From Candidatus Poseidoniales archaeon (GTDB taxonomy: Archaea; Thermoplasmatota; Poseidoniia; Poseidoniales; Poseidoniaceae): a stretch of DNA of 34,646 nucleotides. How positions within the stretch are numbered: position 1 is the stretch's first letter; each line of letters starts with the position of its first letter. The stretch lies in NCBI GenBank assembly GCA_009887195.1, contig QXXX01000080.1, forward strand, positions 409 to 35,054, written 5' to 3'. Shown piece by piece: positions 9,652 to 18,605 of the stretch. The notes under the pieces are model-generated. The model was not told where the DNA came from. It made no database searches and was given only the letters and a program-made list of their open reading frames with translations. The translations under genes were made by a program, and so were the position numbers.

Positions 9652-10293
9652 ATGAAGCACATATTGTGGGCGACAATACTGTTGTTGTTGACGCCGCTTG
9701 CTTCGGCAGAGACATACCGCATTTCTGGTAAGGCAACTTATGCTGATAACTCAGCAGTATCACTTGGTTACGTCTACGTAAATTGTGAACAAGGCGCTTT
9801 TGAGTGCTACCAATACCGCGGCACTGAGGCAATGACAAATGCCTATGGTGAATTCACCATGGTAATTGATGCAGACTCAGAAGAAGATGGAATCGATATA
9901 CTCTTGACTCTTAAAGGTGAAAACTTCACCCACACTATTGACTTAAGCAAACATCAAAACTCTCCTGAAGGTAAAGTCTATCAAAATTTAAAGTTACAAC
10001 AAAACCCAACTGCTTCAGGAGTGATGATGGGCTTTGGATGTTTCATTGTCCTATTTGTTGTAGCATTTGTCTCAATATTGTTGCGAACCGGTAGTCGACT
10101 TTCAACTAAGCGAGGTAGACTTGAATTCATGGGATACCGGCAAGCAAAGCAACTCGAATGTCCCAAGTGTAAGGAAATGGTCTTCCAACATGAACTTGTC
10201 AAACATTTGATTGTCGACCACGATTTAGATCCATTAGATGCTGGAGAAATTACCGGCATGGTCATGCGACGAACTTGGTCTGAAGAGGAATAA
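9652..10293 (+). CDS. Secreted carboxypeptidase-regulatory-like (beta-sandwich) ectodomain + TM + cytosolic C2H2-like zinc finger
   Basis: Signal peptide MKHILWATILLLLTPLASAE; YRISGKATYADNSAVSLGYVYVNC...TNAYGEFTMVIDAD; TM GVMMGFGCFIVLFVVAFVSILL; LECPKCKEMVFQHELVKHLIVDHD. Confidence 0.72.
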   Translation: MKHILWATILLLLTPLASAETYRISGKATYADNSAVSLGYVYVNCEQGAFECYQYRGTEAMTNAYGEFTMVIDADSEEDGIDILLTLKGENFTHTIDLSKHQNSPEGKVYQNLKLQQNPTASGVMMGFGCFIVLFVVAFVSILLRTGSRLSTKRGRLEFMGYRQAKQLECPKCKEMVFQHELVKHLIVDHDLDPLDAGEITGMVMRRTWSEEE

Positions 10294-10331
10294 ACGAGGA
10301 ATTCATCAACCTCCAACTATTCCACCGATCT

Positions 10332-11168
10332 ATGCGCATTAGTCACATCACACCGGATGGCAATGAAGCCTACGTTCATGAAGTACCTCAATTTGGTTTA
10401 GGAGTATTCCTAATGTCAGATGATGGGGAATGTAAAGACTCTATTCTAAAGGCTCTAGAAGCAGGCTATACCCATATTGACACAGCACGAGCTTACAATA
10501 ACGAGCATGAGGTTGGAAAAGCGGTTAGAGAATCAAATGTTGCGCGTGAATCACTATTCATCACAACAAAACTTCGCAGAGGCCATGCAACCGGTTACCA
10601 AGATACCATCGAGCACTGCCAGAAGTCACTGGAATTACTTAATATGGACTATATCGACCTATATCTGGTTCATGCGCCACCAGAAAATCCAGACCATCGC
10701 GCACCAGTGTGGCAAGCAATGGAATACTGCCTTGAACAAGGCTGGGTCAAAGCAATTGGCGTATCTAATTACGGGCCTAGTCACTTATCGGCCATGAAAG
10801 GTTATGCAAAATATATGCCCAGTGTAAATCAAGTAGAATTCAACCCATGGCTGCAGCGCCCTCATCTAAAACAAGCTACTGAGGATGCAGGTGCCAAAGT
10901 AATGGCCTATTCTCCACTTGCTAGAGGGCACAAAGTTGACGACCCACAACTTGGCATGATTGCTGAGAAACTCGGATGTACTCCGGCCCAAGTTGCGATA
11001 AAATTCTGTTATGATGAAGGTTGCATCACTATTCCAAAGTCAAGTAATCCAGCGCGTATTGTGGAAAATATTCAATCCTTAGATGTAGACATTTCTAGTC
11101 AATACGAGGCAATAAAATCGCTAGAATGCAACTATGTTTCTGGCTGGGACCCAACTACTGAACCCTGA
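10332..11168 (+). CDS. Aldo/keto reductase
   Basis: 278 aa; GYTHIDTARAYNNEHEVGKAV, LFITTKL, YIDLYLVHAP, KAIGVSNYGPSHL, NQVEFNPWLQ, AYSPLARG, TIPKSSNPARI. Confidence 0.93.
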   Translation: MRISHITPDGNEAYVHEVPQFGLGVFLMSDDGECKDSILKALEAGYTHIDTARAYNNEHEVGKAVRESNVARESLFITTKLRRGHATGYQDTIEHCQKSLELLNMDYIDLYLVHAPPENPDHRAPVWQAMEYCLEQGWVKAIGVSNYGPSHLSAMKGYAKYMPSVNQVEFNPWLQRPHLKQATEDAGAKVMAYSPLARGHKVDDPQLGMIAEKLGCTPAQVAIKFCYDEGCITIPKSSNPARIVENIQSLDVDISSQYEAIKSLECNYVSGWDPTTEP

Positions 11169-11186
11169 TTAAACCGTCTTAATCAG
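11165..11186. other. Perfect inverted repeat / hairpin (8-bp arms, 6-nt loop) spanning the stop codon of the aldo/keto reductase
   Basis: CTGATTAA-ACCGTC-TTAATCAG read directly. Confidence 0.7.
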
Positions 11187-11232
11187 ATATGTAGGGCAAA
11201 GCCACAAAAGATAAGCGGGTTAGGATTAACCA

Positions 11233-12123
11233 ATGTCTGATAATTTTTGGGATACTAAACTTTCTGAGGATGCATCAATCGGTAAGGACGATAATAATCC
11301 AAAGAAATTAGATATCTCGAAACCCAAAGTGAAGATCAATGTCAAGTTAAATGACTTCCCAGTAGGTTATTGGGATAGTGATAACGATGCTATGCACATT
11401 GTTCAATGGTATAATGATAATCGAATGGCAGTTGAGGAGAAGAGCCTGGATTTTTTCAAACAGAATACTGGAATTAAACTTGTGACCTCTAAAGCAGAGG
11501 CGCAGAAAATACTTGATTTAGCGATTCAAACTATGCAAGAAGAGGGCGTAACAGTCTGGCGTCCACCAAATTATGAGTATGAAGATGAGACAAATAATAC
11601 TATTCAACTCAATAATATTGAAACAGTAGGTGGCCTAATAGGTGGTTGGTTTTTTGCGGGAATTTGGTTTACTATCTCCTTTTTGATTTTATTTCTTGTT
11701 GGAGGACCTGCAATAGCAGACCTGGGGACTGCTGATTGGAATGCCACTGATGGAGTAATTACTTCTAGTGAAGTACACACCTCCACTGACGGTGAAGGAG
11801 GTACAACATACTGTTTGTGGGTCAATTATGAATATACTTACAATGGGAAAACTTACGATGGTGACGTAGTTAGTTTTAGCAAAGATAATTCATGTGATTC
11901 ATGGTCAGGAAATGCGGATGATGACTACCCAGAAGGCAAGGAAATCACAGTATATGTCAATCCAGACAATCCGTATGAAGCCGTACTTGAGCCAGGACTT
12001 TCTGGCGTAGATTTCGGAGTATGCTGCGTTTTACCCTTCCCTCTCATCGGGATTCTGCTGGTTGTTATGATGCTAAAAAATACCTTTGGAGTAGTATCTT
12101 CAAAGTTTAATAAAAACCGATGA
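11233..12123 (+). CDS. DUF3592-like two-TM protein with N-terminal NFWD motif
   Basis: 296 aa; MSDNFWDTK N-terminus; TM GLIGGWFFAGIWFTISFLILFLV; WNATDGVITSSEVHTS...YCLWVNYEYTYNGKTYDGDVVSF...YPEGKEITVYVNPDNPYEAVLEPGL (DUF3592 pattern); second TM near the C-terminus. Confidence 0.78.
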   Translation: MSDNFWDTKLSEDASIGKDDNNPKKLDISKPKVKINVKLNDFPVGYWDSDNDAMHIVQWYNDNRMAVEEKSLDFFKQNTGIKLVTSKAEAQKILDLAIQTMQEEGVTVWRPPNYEYEDETNNTIQLNNIETVGGLIGGWFFAGIWFTISFLILFLVGGPAIADLGTADWNATDGVITSSEVHTSTDGEGGTTYCLWVNYEYTYNGKTYDGDVVSFSKDNSCDSWSGNADDDYPEGKEITVYVNPDNPYEAVLEPGLSGVDFGVCCVLPFPLIGILLVVMMLKNTFGVVSSKFNKNR

Positions 12124-12223
12124 AAAGATTCTTAATTTTACACCCGAAAATCTGTAGATTATACTGTCAGTTTAACACACGGTCGGGAAAAACCCAAAGA
12201 ACCACAAGACGAGGGATAACAAC

Positions 12224-14038
12224 ATGTCAACTAATTTCTGGGATGCTAAAGTCGGCGATGAAGAAAACCCCCCGTCTACCCTTCCATCAGTCGAACAAGA
12301 CCGGCTTTCAGTAGAAAATAAAGCAACTAAACCTCATTCTGATGCAGTATTGTTTAGTAACCCACTGGTGATTGATGTAGACGGGAACAAAACAGAACTC
12401 CCCTTGGCACGATCTAATGAATTATCCGAGCAAGCTATTAATTTAATTTTTAAATCCAAAGAATACTGGATGATAGAACTGGCTTGCGAAGAGAGTTTTT
12501 TTCAGATGAATGTCCAGACATCTGAGATTGAACATTGGCTAGATGGCAACATAATTCACCAACAAAGAGGCGATATCGGGCAGGCAATGGATTACCTTGA
12601 GTCAATAATTTCCGAATCAATTCCTAGCGAAAATTCTACGCCAACCGACAATATTTGGTCGCAACCCACTGCAAATAATGAAATTTCTACATCGCAAAGA
12701 ATTGTGGAAATGAGGGCAATAGATATTCAACAATTAGAACAATCAGGGCCCAAAGAAACACATCACTTCCCGAACCTAGCGTCTATTATTGTTGGTGGAG
12801 TGGCACTCTTTTTTGCCTTAATTTCACTAATTAATGGGGCAATCTTTCCACTGCTAATCACCGGTTTCATCTCATTTATTGGATTGGCGATTGCTTTTTC
12901 TATACATGTAAAAATAGACCATTATCCAAACGATTCTACGTTTGTCTGGTATAGGGGACAATCTGTAGATTTCATTTATCAAAAACAAGCGGGCGATAAA
13001 TTACAACACTGGGAGGAAGTGAGTTATTCTACCGATTCAGAGGGTGATACAACTTCTACAACATACTACCATTTCAGAATGGTTGATGCTTCGGGCGGAG
13101 AATTATATTCAGCACAAGGTGCAGGCGGTGGTAGCTTTGGTCGCAACAATAGGGCGAAATTGACAAATTTGCTAGGTCTGCCAACAGGCAATGTGAGTAG
13201 AAGTGCAGGCAAAATACAGTATCAAGACCCCGGTTCACCGAACTTTAATGTTGAACCAGCAAAGAACTCATTTGGAGCTTTAAGCAGATTTGCCTTATTC
13301 CCAATCATCATTTTTTTGATGTTCGGTTTTGTTATTGTATCTGATATTTTTCTGGATGATGATTTTGGCACCTATGATTATGAAATGCCAAATCGATGGT
13401 GTGACGAAAGCGTAAATTATCCTGTTACAGTGCCAATTAACACTGTATCTGAAACAGCAATGCGTGGTTATGAGACCAATAGAGCAGATGGCACGTATTC
13501 TAATATGGATCTAGTAATCAATGGCGGCATATGCACATATCGTTATCAAACCGGAGAATCAACAGCATTTGAGTTTGAATATGAATTACAAGAGGTCTCA
13601 GACATTGATGGAATTAGCATGCTAGTTATGTTCCATCCAGGCGGCCAATATGTTGGCTATTCAGGTATTGAAGTCTATACTATGGCACATAACAGTACGC
13701 AATGGATACAACAAATCGATTCACTTTACATGTATGGTGATTATGAACGCTATGCTTCACATGAATATCCTCACAATGAGTTTTGGTTTGACGATTGGTT
13801 TAGACATGCTTTTGATAATACAGTAGAGAACGTTTCTCAAGTAAAAATCGTTACTGGTCATGCTGACCAAATGGGCGACCGGTCAGTTAGTTTTTCAGGG
13901 CTTAGAGTTGATGCAGCGGGTGATTATGATTATCCCGATTATCGAATTTGTAGTGGAGAATGGGACGGCTTGTTTGAAAATTCAACCAGCGACATGATCC
14001 CGTGGTCGAGGTCAGATGGCGAACCATATCATTGTTAA
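12224..14038 (+). CDS. Multi-TM protein of unknown function with N-terminal NFWD motif
   Basis: 604 aa; MSTNFWDAKVGDEE N-terminus; TM pair (IIVGGVALFFALISLINGAIFPLLITGFISFIGLAIAF) and a later TM (FALFPIIIFLMFGFVIVSDIF); C-terminal domain with Cys residues. Confidence 0.75.
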   Translation: MSTNFWDAKVGDEENPPSTLPSVEQDRLSVENKATKPHSDAVLFSNPLVIDVDGNKTELPLARSNELSEQAINLIFKSKEYWMIELACEESFFQMNVQTSEIEHWLDGNIIHQQRGDIGQAMDYLESIISESIPSENSTPTDNIWSQPTANNEISTSQRIVEMRAIDIQQLEQSGPKETHHFPNLASIIVGGVALFFALISLINGAIFPLLITGFISFIGLAIAFSIHVKIDHYPNDSTFVWYRGQSVDFIYQKQAGDKLQHWEEVSYSTDSEGDTTSTTYYHFRMVDASGGELYSAQGAGGGSFGRNNRAKLTNLLGLPTGNVSRSAGKIQYQDPGSPNFNVEPAKNSFGALSRFALFPIIIFLMFGFVIVSDIFLDDDFGTYDYEMPNRWCDESVNYPVTVPINTVSETAMRGYETNRADGTYSNMDLVINGGICTYRYQTGESTAFEFEYELQEVSDIDGISMLVMFHPGGQYVGYSGIEVYTMAHNSTQWIQQIDSLYMYGDYERYASHEYPHNEFWFDDWFRHAFDNTVENVSQVKIVTGHADQMGDRSVSFSGLRVDAAGDYDYPDYRICSGEWDGLFENSTSDMIPWSRSDGEPYHC

Positions 14039-14071
14039 ATGCTAATCAAAAGTAAAGTAATGAAAGTATAG

Positions 14072-14395
14072 TTATTGTTTTTCAGGCTCCCATTCCCATT
14101 TGTATATTTTTAGCGCTTCATCTTTGATGAGTAGTTGTAAGAATGATTCTTCGTCGTGGTAAAGAGACGTATGTTCTTGAAAGGACCTATATTGTACCCC
14201 TGCCATGTATTCTGTCGGGTTGCCATTTTCTTCTGGATTCCAGCTTCCTCTTGACATGTTTAGTACTACCTCTTTTGGTGTATTACCAAAACTTACATCC
14301 CCGTTCCATTCCCCACCATACCATCCAAATAGGACGATTTTGAAACCATCAAACAAGACATAATCTTCTTTACCGAGTTTATCCAAGCCGTCCAT
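14072..14395 (-). CDS. Hypothetical protein (107 aa)
   Basis: Intact ORF in its own interval between convergent/divergent neighbours; no recognised motif. Confidence 0.45.
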   Translation of the reverse strand: MDGLDKLGKEDYVLFDGFKIVLFGWYGGEWNGDVSFGNTPKEVVLNMSRGSWNPEENGNPTEYMAGVQYRSFQEHTSLYHDEESFLQLLIKDEALKIYKWEWEPEKQ

Positions 14396-14455
14396 AATTC
14401 TACTTAATCAATCGAATTTAAAAATCTATTCAAAGTAAATCAGCCTAGCACTAGC

Positions 14456-14815
14456 ATGGCCAAGATAAATTTCCAAGATAAATTTGCTAAATTCAGCGAG
14501 CACTGGACGCCGAAAGTAATTGCGGAAATGAATGATTATCAATTTAAATTAGCTAAGGTAAAAGGCGAATTTGTTTGGCACAATCATCGCGATACTGATG
14601 AAGTATTCATCGTTATCGAGGGCTGTTTGAAGATTGAATTTGCTGATAAAACCATTGAACTCAATGCTGGTGAAATGTATGTTGTGCCTAAAGGACTGCA
14701 GCACAAACCATACTCAGATGAGGAATGTAAGATTCTCCTAGTTGAGCCAAAAGGGGTAGTCAATACTGGTGAAGCAGAAGGTGAACTGACCGCATCTAAT
14801 GATGTCTGGATTTAA
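14456..14815 (+). CDS. Cupin-domain protein
   Basis: 119 aa; cupin motifs WHNHRDTDEVFIVIEGCLKIEF and LNAGEMYVVPKGLQHKPYS. Confidence 0.88.
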   Translation: MAKINFQDKFAKFSEHWTPKVIAEMNDYQFKLAKVKGEFVWHNHRDTDEVFIVIEGCLKIEFADKTIELNAGEMYVVPKGLQHKPYSDEECKILLVEPKGVVNTGEAEGELTASNDVWI

Positions 14816-16053
14816 TCATCTTTATTTGTCAAATGCTTGATGTTCTTAACCGCACTATCAACTTGCGGGATTTCCTCGACTTTGCGTTGAGCTCCCTCGG
14901 TTACTTTCAAAGATTCCAATTTCTTTCCAGACGGTATTATTCGAGCATCATATGAAGCAACCGCATCATTGTAGGCGCCTACTGCAGTATTGATGCCCCT
15001 CCCCATCTTGGCTAGATCAGCGCTGAATTTAGCAACTCGATCATAGAACTCTCGTGCTTGTGTATGAATTTCTTTAGCGTTGTCGGCCATAGACTGCTGT
15101 TGCCAGTAAAGGCTAACAGTTCTAAGTAGAGCAAGTAGAGTCACTGGCGTGACAATCAAAACGTGTTTGTTGAAGCCATATTCTTGCAGTGAAGGCTCAT
15201 ATTCAAAGGCGGCAGAGAGAATTGGTTCGGCAGGAATAAACATTACCGTAAAATCCGAACCGCCAATTAAACTCGGATAATTCCGGCTTGCTAAATCGTC
15301 AATATGCTTCTTGACATTTTTTGCATGTTCTTTCATTTTATCGGTTCGAGCATCAGGGTCTTCAATATCAAGACCGTCCCAATACGCAGCAAGAGGGACC
15401 TTTGAGTCAACAGGAACACTACCTCCGTCTGGAATCTTAGCAAGCAAATCTACTCGCGCACCACCTGCGCCGGATTTCAAAGTATATTCGATATCGAAAT
15501 CACAGTGTTCCAGCATTCCCGCAGCCTCAGCGATATTCTTCAAGGCAACTTGCCCCCAATCGCCGCGAGCCTTAACTGAGCCACGTAAAGCGGTAGACAG
15601 CTTGACGTTTGTATCGCGTAGATTGGTAGTCTGTTCTTGCAAACCCTTGACCATCGTGGAGATTTCTGAGTAAGCCCCTTCTCTAGTTTTTTCCATTTCA
15701 TTAGTAGCTAGTTCTAACTTCTCTAAGTGGTGTTTGATAGGCTCTACTAATGATTCAACTTCCTTTTTGCGAGCGTCATAATCTTTACTTGCTTCAGATT
15801 GATGTTTACCTAAGCGTTCTTCAGCAAGTTTAAGGAAATCTTCAGAGTTTTGTCTTGCCACCATAGATGCAATACTTTCCATTTCGGCTTTCATTGAATC
15901 CTTGCTTTGTTGGCTAGCAGCCGCTTGAGCCTCGGCTTTTGCTGATGCTTTGATGGCTTCTGTAGAATATTTATTCTTGGCAATCAAGAAACCAATACCA
16001 ATTCCTAGGGCGCACCCAATAATCAGTAGCCCGTATTCAGTAACACTCGCCAT
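14812..16053 (-). CDS. rmuC: RmuC-family DNA recombination protein
   Basis: N-terminal TM, coiled coil, then RGDWGQVALKNIAEAAGMLEHCDFDIEYTLKSGAGGARVDLLAKIPDGGSVPVDSKVPLAAYWD...FTVMFIPAEPILSAAFEYEPSLQEYGFNKHVLIVTPVTLLALLRTVSLYWQQQ: RmuC core. Confidence 0.92.
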   Translation of the reverse strand: MASVTEYGLLIIGCALGIGIGFLIAKNKYSTEAIKASAKAEAQAAASQQSKDSMKAEMESIASMVARQNSEDFLKLAEERLGKHQSEASKDYDARKKEVESLVEPIKHHLEKLELATNEMEKTREGAYSEISTMVKGLQEQTTNLRDTNVKLSTALRGSVKARGDWGQVALKNIAEAAGMLEHCDFDIEYTLKSGAGGARVDLLAKIPDGGSVPVDSKVPLAAYWDGLDIEDPDARTDKMKEHAKNVKKHIDDLASRNYPSLIGGSDFTVMFIPAEPILSAAFEYEPSLQEYGFNKHVLIVTPVTLLALLRTVSLYWQQQSMADNAKEIHTQAREFYDRVAKFSADLAKMGRGINTAVGAYNDAVASYDARIIPSGKKLESLKVTEGAQRKVEEIPQVDSAVKNIKHLTNKDD

Positions 16054-16113
16054 GACATGAACAAAGCGTCAACACTTCTTGAAGACTGGGGCGAATTAGG
16101 CTGAAGCGCCAAA

Positions 16114-16716
16114 TCACTTGCCACGGTTTTGGTTTGCTTTTAGAGAAGGACGTAGTTTCTCAGCGCCCTTACCCTTGTTGTGTAGACCACGACCACGCTT
16201 TCCAGCAGAGGTCTTACCACGGTAGACACGACCCTTGTGAGCCTTGTGACCGTTAGCGGAGCAGAATACCCCAAGTTGCTTATCACTGATGATAGCAGGA
16301 TGGTGAGTATCAATCATAATCACTTCGTAGTACTTGTGTTTTCCATCTTGGCCAACCCAGTATGAGTTGAGTACTTCCAGGTTAGGGAAGTGACGGGCAA
16401 CACGCTCTTCAGCGATTCTTTGAATATTCTTTGCCATGGTAATTTTGGAGATACCAGCCTTTGACGGCTTTCTCTTCATGTGAATCTTACCCTTTCTAAG
16501 TCCACCTCGGCGAACACGAGTTCTGATCATGACTACGCCTTGCTTGGCTTTGTAGCCCATTCTGCGAGCAGCATCAATACGAGTTGGGCGGTCAATTTTA
16601 CAGTTGACAGGCTCTCTACGCCATTGCGCCATGCGCTCCTGACGGAACATATGCGGCAAGGCATCCTTAGGGCGTCTCCAAGTTGCACGAACGTGTTGGT
16701 ATAGTCCTTGAGCCAT
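16114..16716 (-). CDS. rpl15e: 50S ribosomal protein L15e
   Basis: MAQGLYQHVRATWRRPKDALPHMFRQERMAQWRRE...RTRVRRGGLRKGKIHMKRKPSK...LEVLNSYWVGQDGKHKYYEVIMIDTHHP: archaeal/eukaryotic L15e. ORF track start 16791 trimmed to the MAQGLYQ start. Confidence 0.95.
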   Translation of the reverse strand: MAQGLYQHVRATWRRPKDALPHMFRQERMAQWRREPVNCKIDRPTRIDAARRMGYKAKQGVVMIRTRVRRGGLRKGKIHMKRKPSKAGISKITMAKNIQRIAEERVARHFPNLEVLNSYWVGQDGKHKYYEVIMIDTHHPAIISDKQLGVFCSANGHKAHKGRVYRGKTSAGKRGRGLHNKGKGAEKLRPSLKANQNRGK

Positions 16717-16809
16717 GTTATCACCGCTTCTCAGCAACATGCCGACAAAACTCCCCTTTATCAGTCTACCTTCGCGATACTGCGCGAACATTCTCCTTAG
16801 GGAAGTTGA

Positions 16810-17217
16810 TTATTTCGTTGTTTCAAGACCTTCAGCAAGGATACCTCGCCAGCCGCCCCACAGTGAAACAACATCGCTGTAACCCATATCTTGCAATGAT
16901 TTGGCGGCTATTGCACTGCGAAAGCCACCACCACAGTACAAAATTATCTTGTCAGATTCGGTAATGTCATGTTTTTCAATATCGCGCTCAATAACGCCTT
17001 TACCAATGTGTAGGGCGCCAAAATAATGCCCAGCAGCAAACTCGTGCTGTTCTCTAACATCAATCACCATCGCTCCCTTTTGGACAAGTGCGGTTAACTC
17101 TGCTGCACTACATTCGGTAATCTCACTGCGTGCCGCTTCAACAATTGCCAAAAAACGCGGGCTGTGCTGTTTCGCCATGGTTTTGCCATAGTGGACAGGC
17201 TCATGAGGGTAATCCAT
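16810..17217 (-). CDS. Rhodanese-like domain protein
   Basis: MVIDVREQHEFAAGHYFGALHIGKGVIE...IILYCGGGFRSAIAAKSLQDMGYSDVVSLWGGWRGI; catalytic-loop Cys in YCGGGFR. Alternative start M at 17178. Confidence 0.9.
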   Translation of the reverse strand: MDYPHEPVHYGKTMAKQHSPRFLAIVEAARSEITECSAAELTALVQKGAMVIDVREQHEFAAGHYFGALHIGKGVIERDIEKHDITESDKIILYCGGGFRSAIAAKSLQDMGYSDVVSLWGGWRGILAEGLETTK

Positions 17218-17228
17218 GACACAGGTTC

Positions 17229-17930
17229 ATGGCCGGACAGATAACTGGAGCAGAAGCTGTGCTTCAGGCGCTTCGTGATGGAGTGGCTATCGACCGTGTA
17301 CTTGTTGACCGAGAAAAGGATACAAAGCAAATCCGTCAATTGTGTCTAGAACTGGAAATACCGTTAGAAGAAGGTTCAACCAATGATTTGTGGCGTATGT
17401 CTGCAGCAGGCCATGTCGATGCACTGGCGCTAATTGGGCGTTTTCAAACCGATTCAATGGACGAATTAATGTCAAGAGGCGGCACGATTTGGTTTTTTGA
17501 TGGGGTGACGTATTCGACCAATCTTGGTTTTGCCATTAGAGCAGCAGAAGTTAGCGGTGCCAATGGCGTAGTGATAAACGTGGCTAAAACTCACGAAGAG
17601 CGCCGCACCATACGCCGTGCTAGTATGCGCGCAGATCGATTCATACCTGTCATCTACAGCAGTACAGAAGAAATCCTGCAATGTGCAAAAAAGCACAAAT
17701 TGACGATTATTTCCGCCGAAGATGTTGGGGATAGAGCGCCTTGGGACGTTGACATGTCGAACGACGTTCTGCTGGTTGTCGGTGCGGAACGTGAAGGTAT
17801 CAGCCAAGCGACGCTAGATGCTTCTGATTACATAGTTAGGTTGCCCATGGACGGTTTTGTTCCATCTTACAATCTTCAAGTCGCAGTAAGCGTACTTACT
17901 GTCGAAGCGCTCAAGCAAAGAATTGCTTAA
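17229..17930 (+). CDS. SpoU/TrmH-family RNA 2'-O-methyltransferase
   Basis: N-terminal substrate-binding-like ITGAEAVLQALRDGVAIDRVLVDRE; SPOUT motifs NLGFAIRAAEVSGANGVVI, LLVVGAEREGIS, VRLPMDGFVPSYNLQVAVSVLTVEAL. Confidence 0.9.
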   Translation: MAGQITGAEAVLQALRDGVAIDRVLVDREKDTKQIRQLCLELEIPLEEGSTNDLWRMSAAGHVDALALIGRFQTDSMDELMSRGGTIWFFDGVTYSTNLGFAIRAAEVSGANGVVINVAKTHEERRTIRRASMRADRFIPVIYSSTEEILQCAKKHKLTIISAEDVGDRAPWDVDMSNDVLLVVGAEREGISQATLDASDYIVRLPMDGFVPSYNLQVAVSVLTVEALKQRIA

Positions 17931-17959
17931 TGGGAAACTCTTGCTAGTTACTGAGCTAT

Positions 17960-18499
17960 TTACTCGCCATCAGCAGGAACAAACATGTCCATTAATGGTG
18001 CAGCAAGGCCAAGCAGTCCAGCAAACATAGCCATGAAGAAACTCATGCCAACGGCCATTCCGTCTTCAAATTCCGGCATTAGAATCCACCATAATAATGC
18101 TCCAGCCAAAATTAGTCCGCCAGCAGCCCAAGTAACAACCTTTTGACCAATTTCTGGAATAGCATCCATTGCATCAATTCCAAACATTGGAAGGACCATC
18201 ATCAATCCAGCAACAACGGTTACAATTATTCCTAACCAAATGAATAGGCCGCCAAAAGTTCCAGCACTAGCAGCGCTACACATGTCATCATCATCCATTT
18301 CATCACACATCTCAGAATAATCTACATCCATAGTAATTCCGCCTTCGCTCATTTCCATTCCGCCAAGCGTGTAGTCAACATCAGCATCGCCAGTGTCATC
18401 AACGCTCAACCACGAGCCACCCATAACTGCGAGTAACGCAAATAAAAATGCTCCAACAATCATTCCAGTCATTATTTTCCCTTTCATACTATTATCCAT
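17960..18499 (-). CDS. Small 4-TM membrane protein with acidic Met/Cys-containing first loop
   Basis: MDNSMKGKIMTGMIVGAFLFALLAVMGGSWLSV...MEMSEGGITMDVDYSEMCDEMDDDDMCSAASAGTF... + three further TMs. ATG 18499 preceded by SD-like AAGGTGG; the ORF-track start at 18508 is GTG. Confidence 0.7.
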   Translation of the reverse strand: MDNSMKGKIMTGMIVGAFLFALLAVMGGSWLSVDDTGDADVDYTLGGMEMSEGGITMDVDYSEMCDEMDDDDMCSAASAGTFGGLFIWLGIIVTVVAGLMMVLPMFGIDAMDAIPEIGQKVVTWAAGGLILAGALLWWILMPEFEDGMAVGMSFFMAMFAGLLGLAAPLMDMFVPADGE

Positions 18500-18605
18500 A
18501 AATTCCACCTTAGTTATAAGAATATTAATTTTCTTTATATATAGTCATATACCCGATTCATAGTTGGCCAAACCCCTTTTATCTTGCTTAATAAGACGCC
18601 AGTTC

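Noticed and set aside
17178-17229. Eleven-bp divergent gap between rhodanese and methyltransferase starts as an unusual promoter
   Set aside because: The rhodanese may start at 17178 instead, giving an ordinary ~50 bp gap; start assignment is too uncertain.
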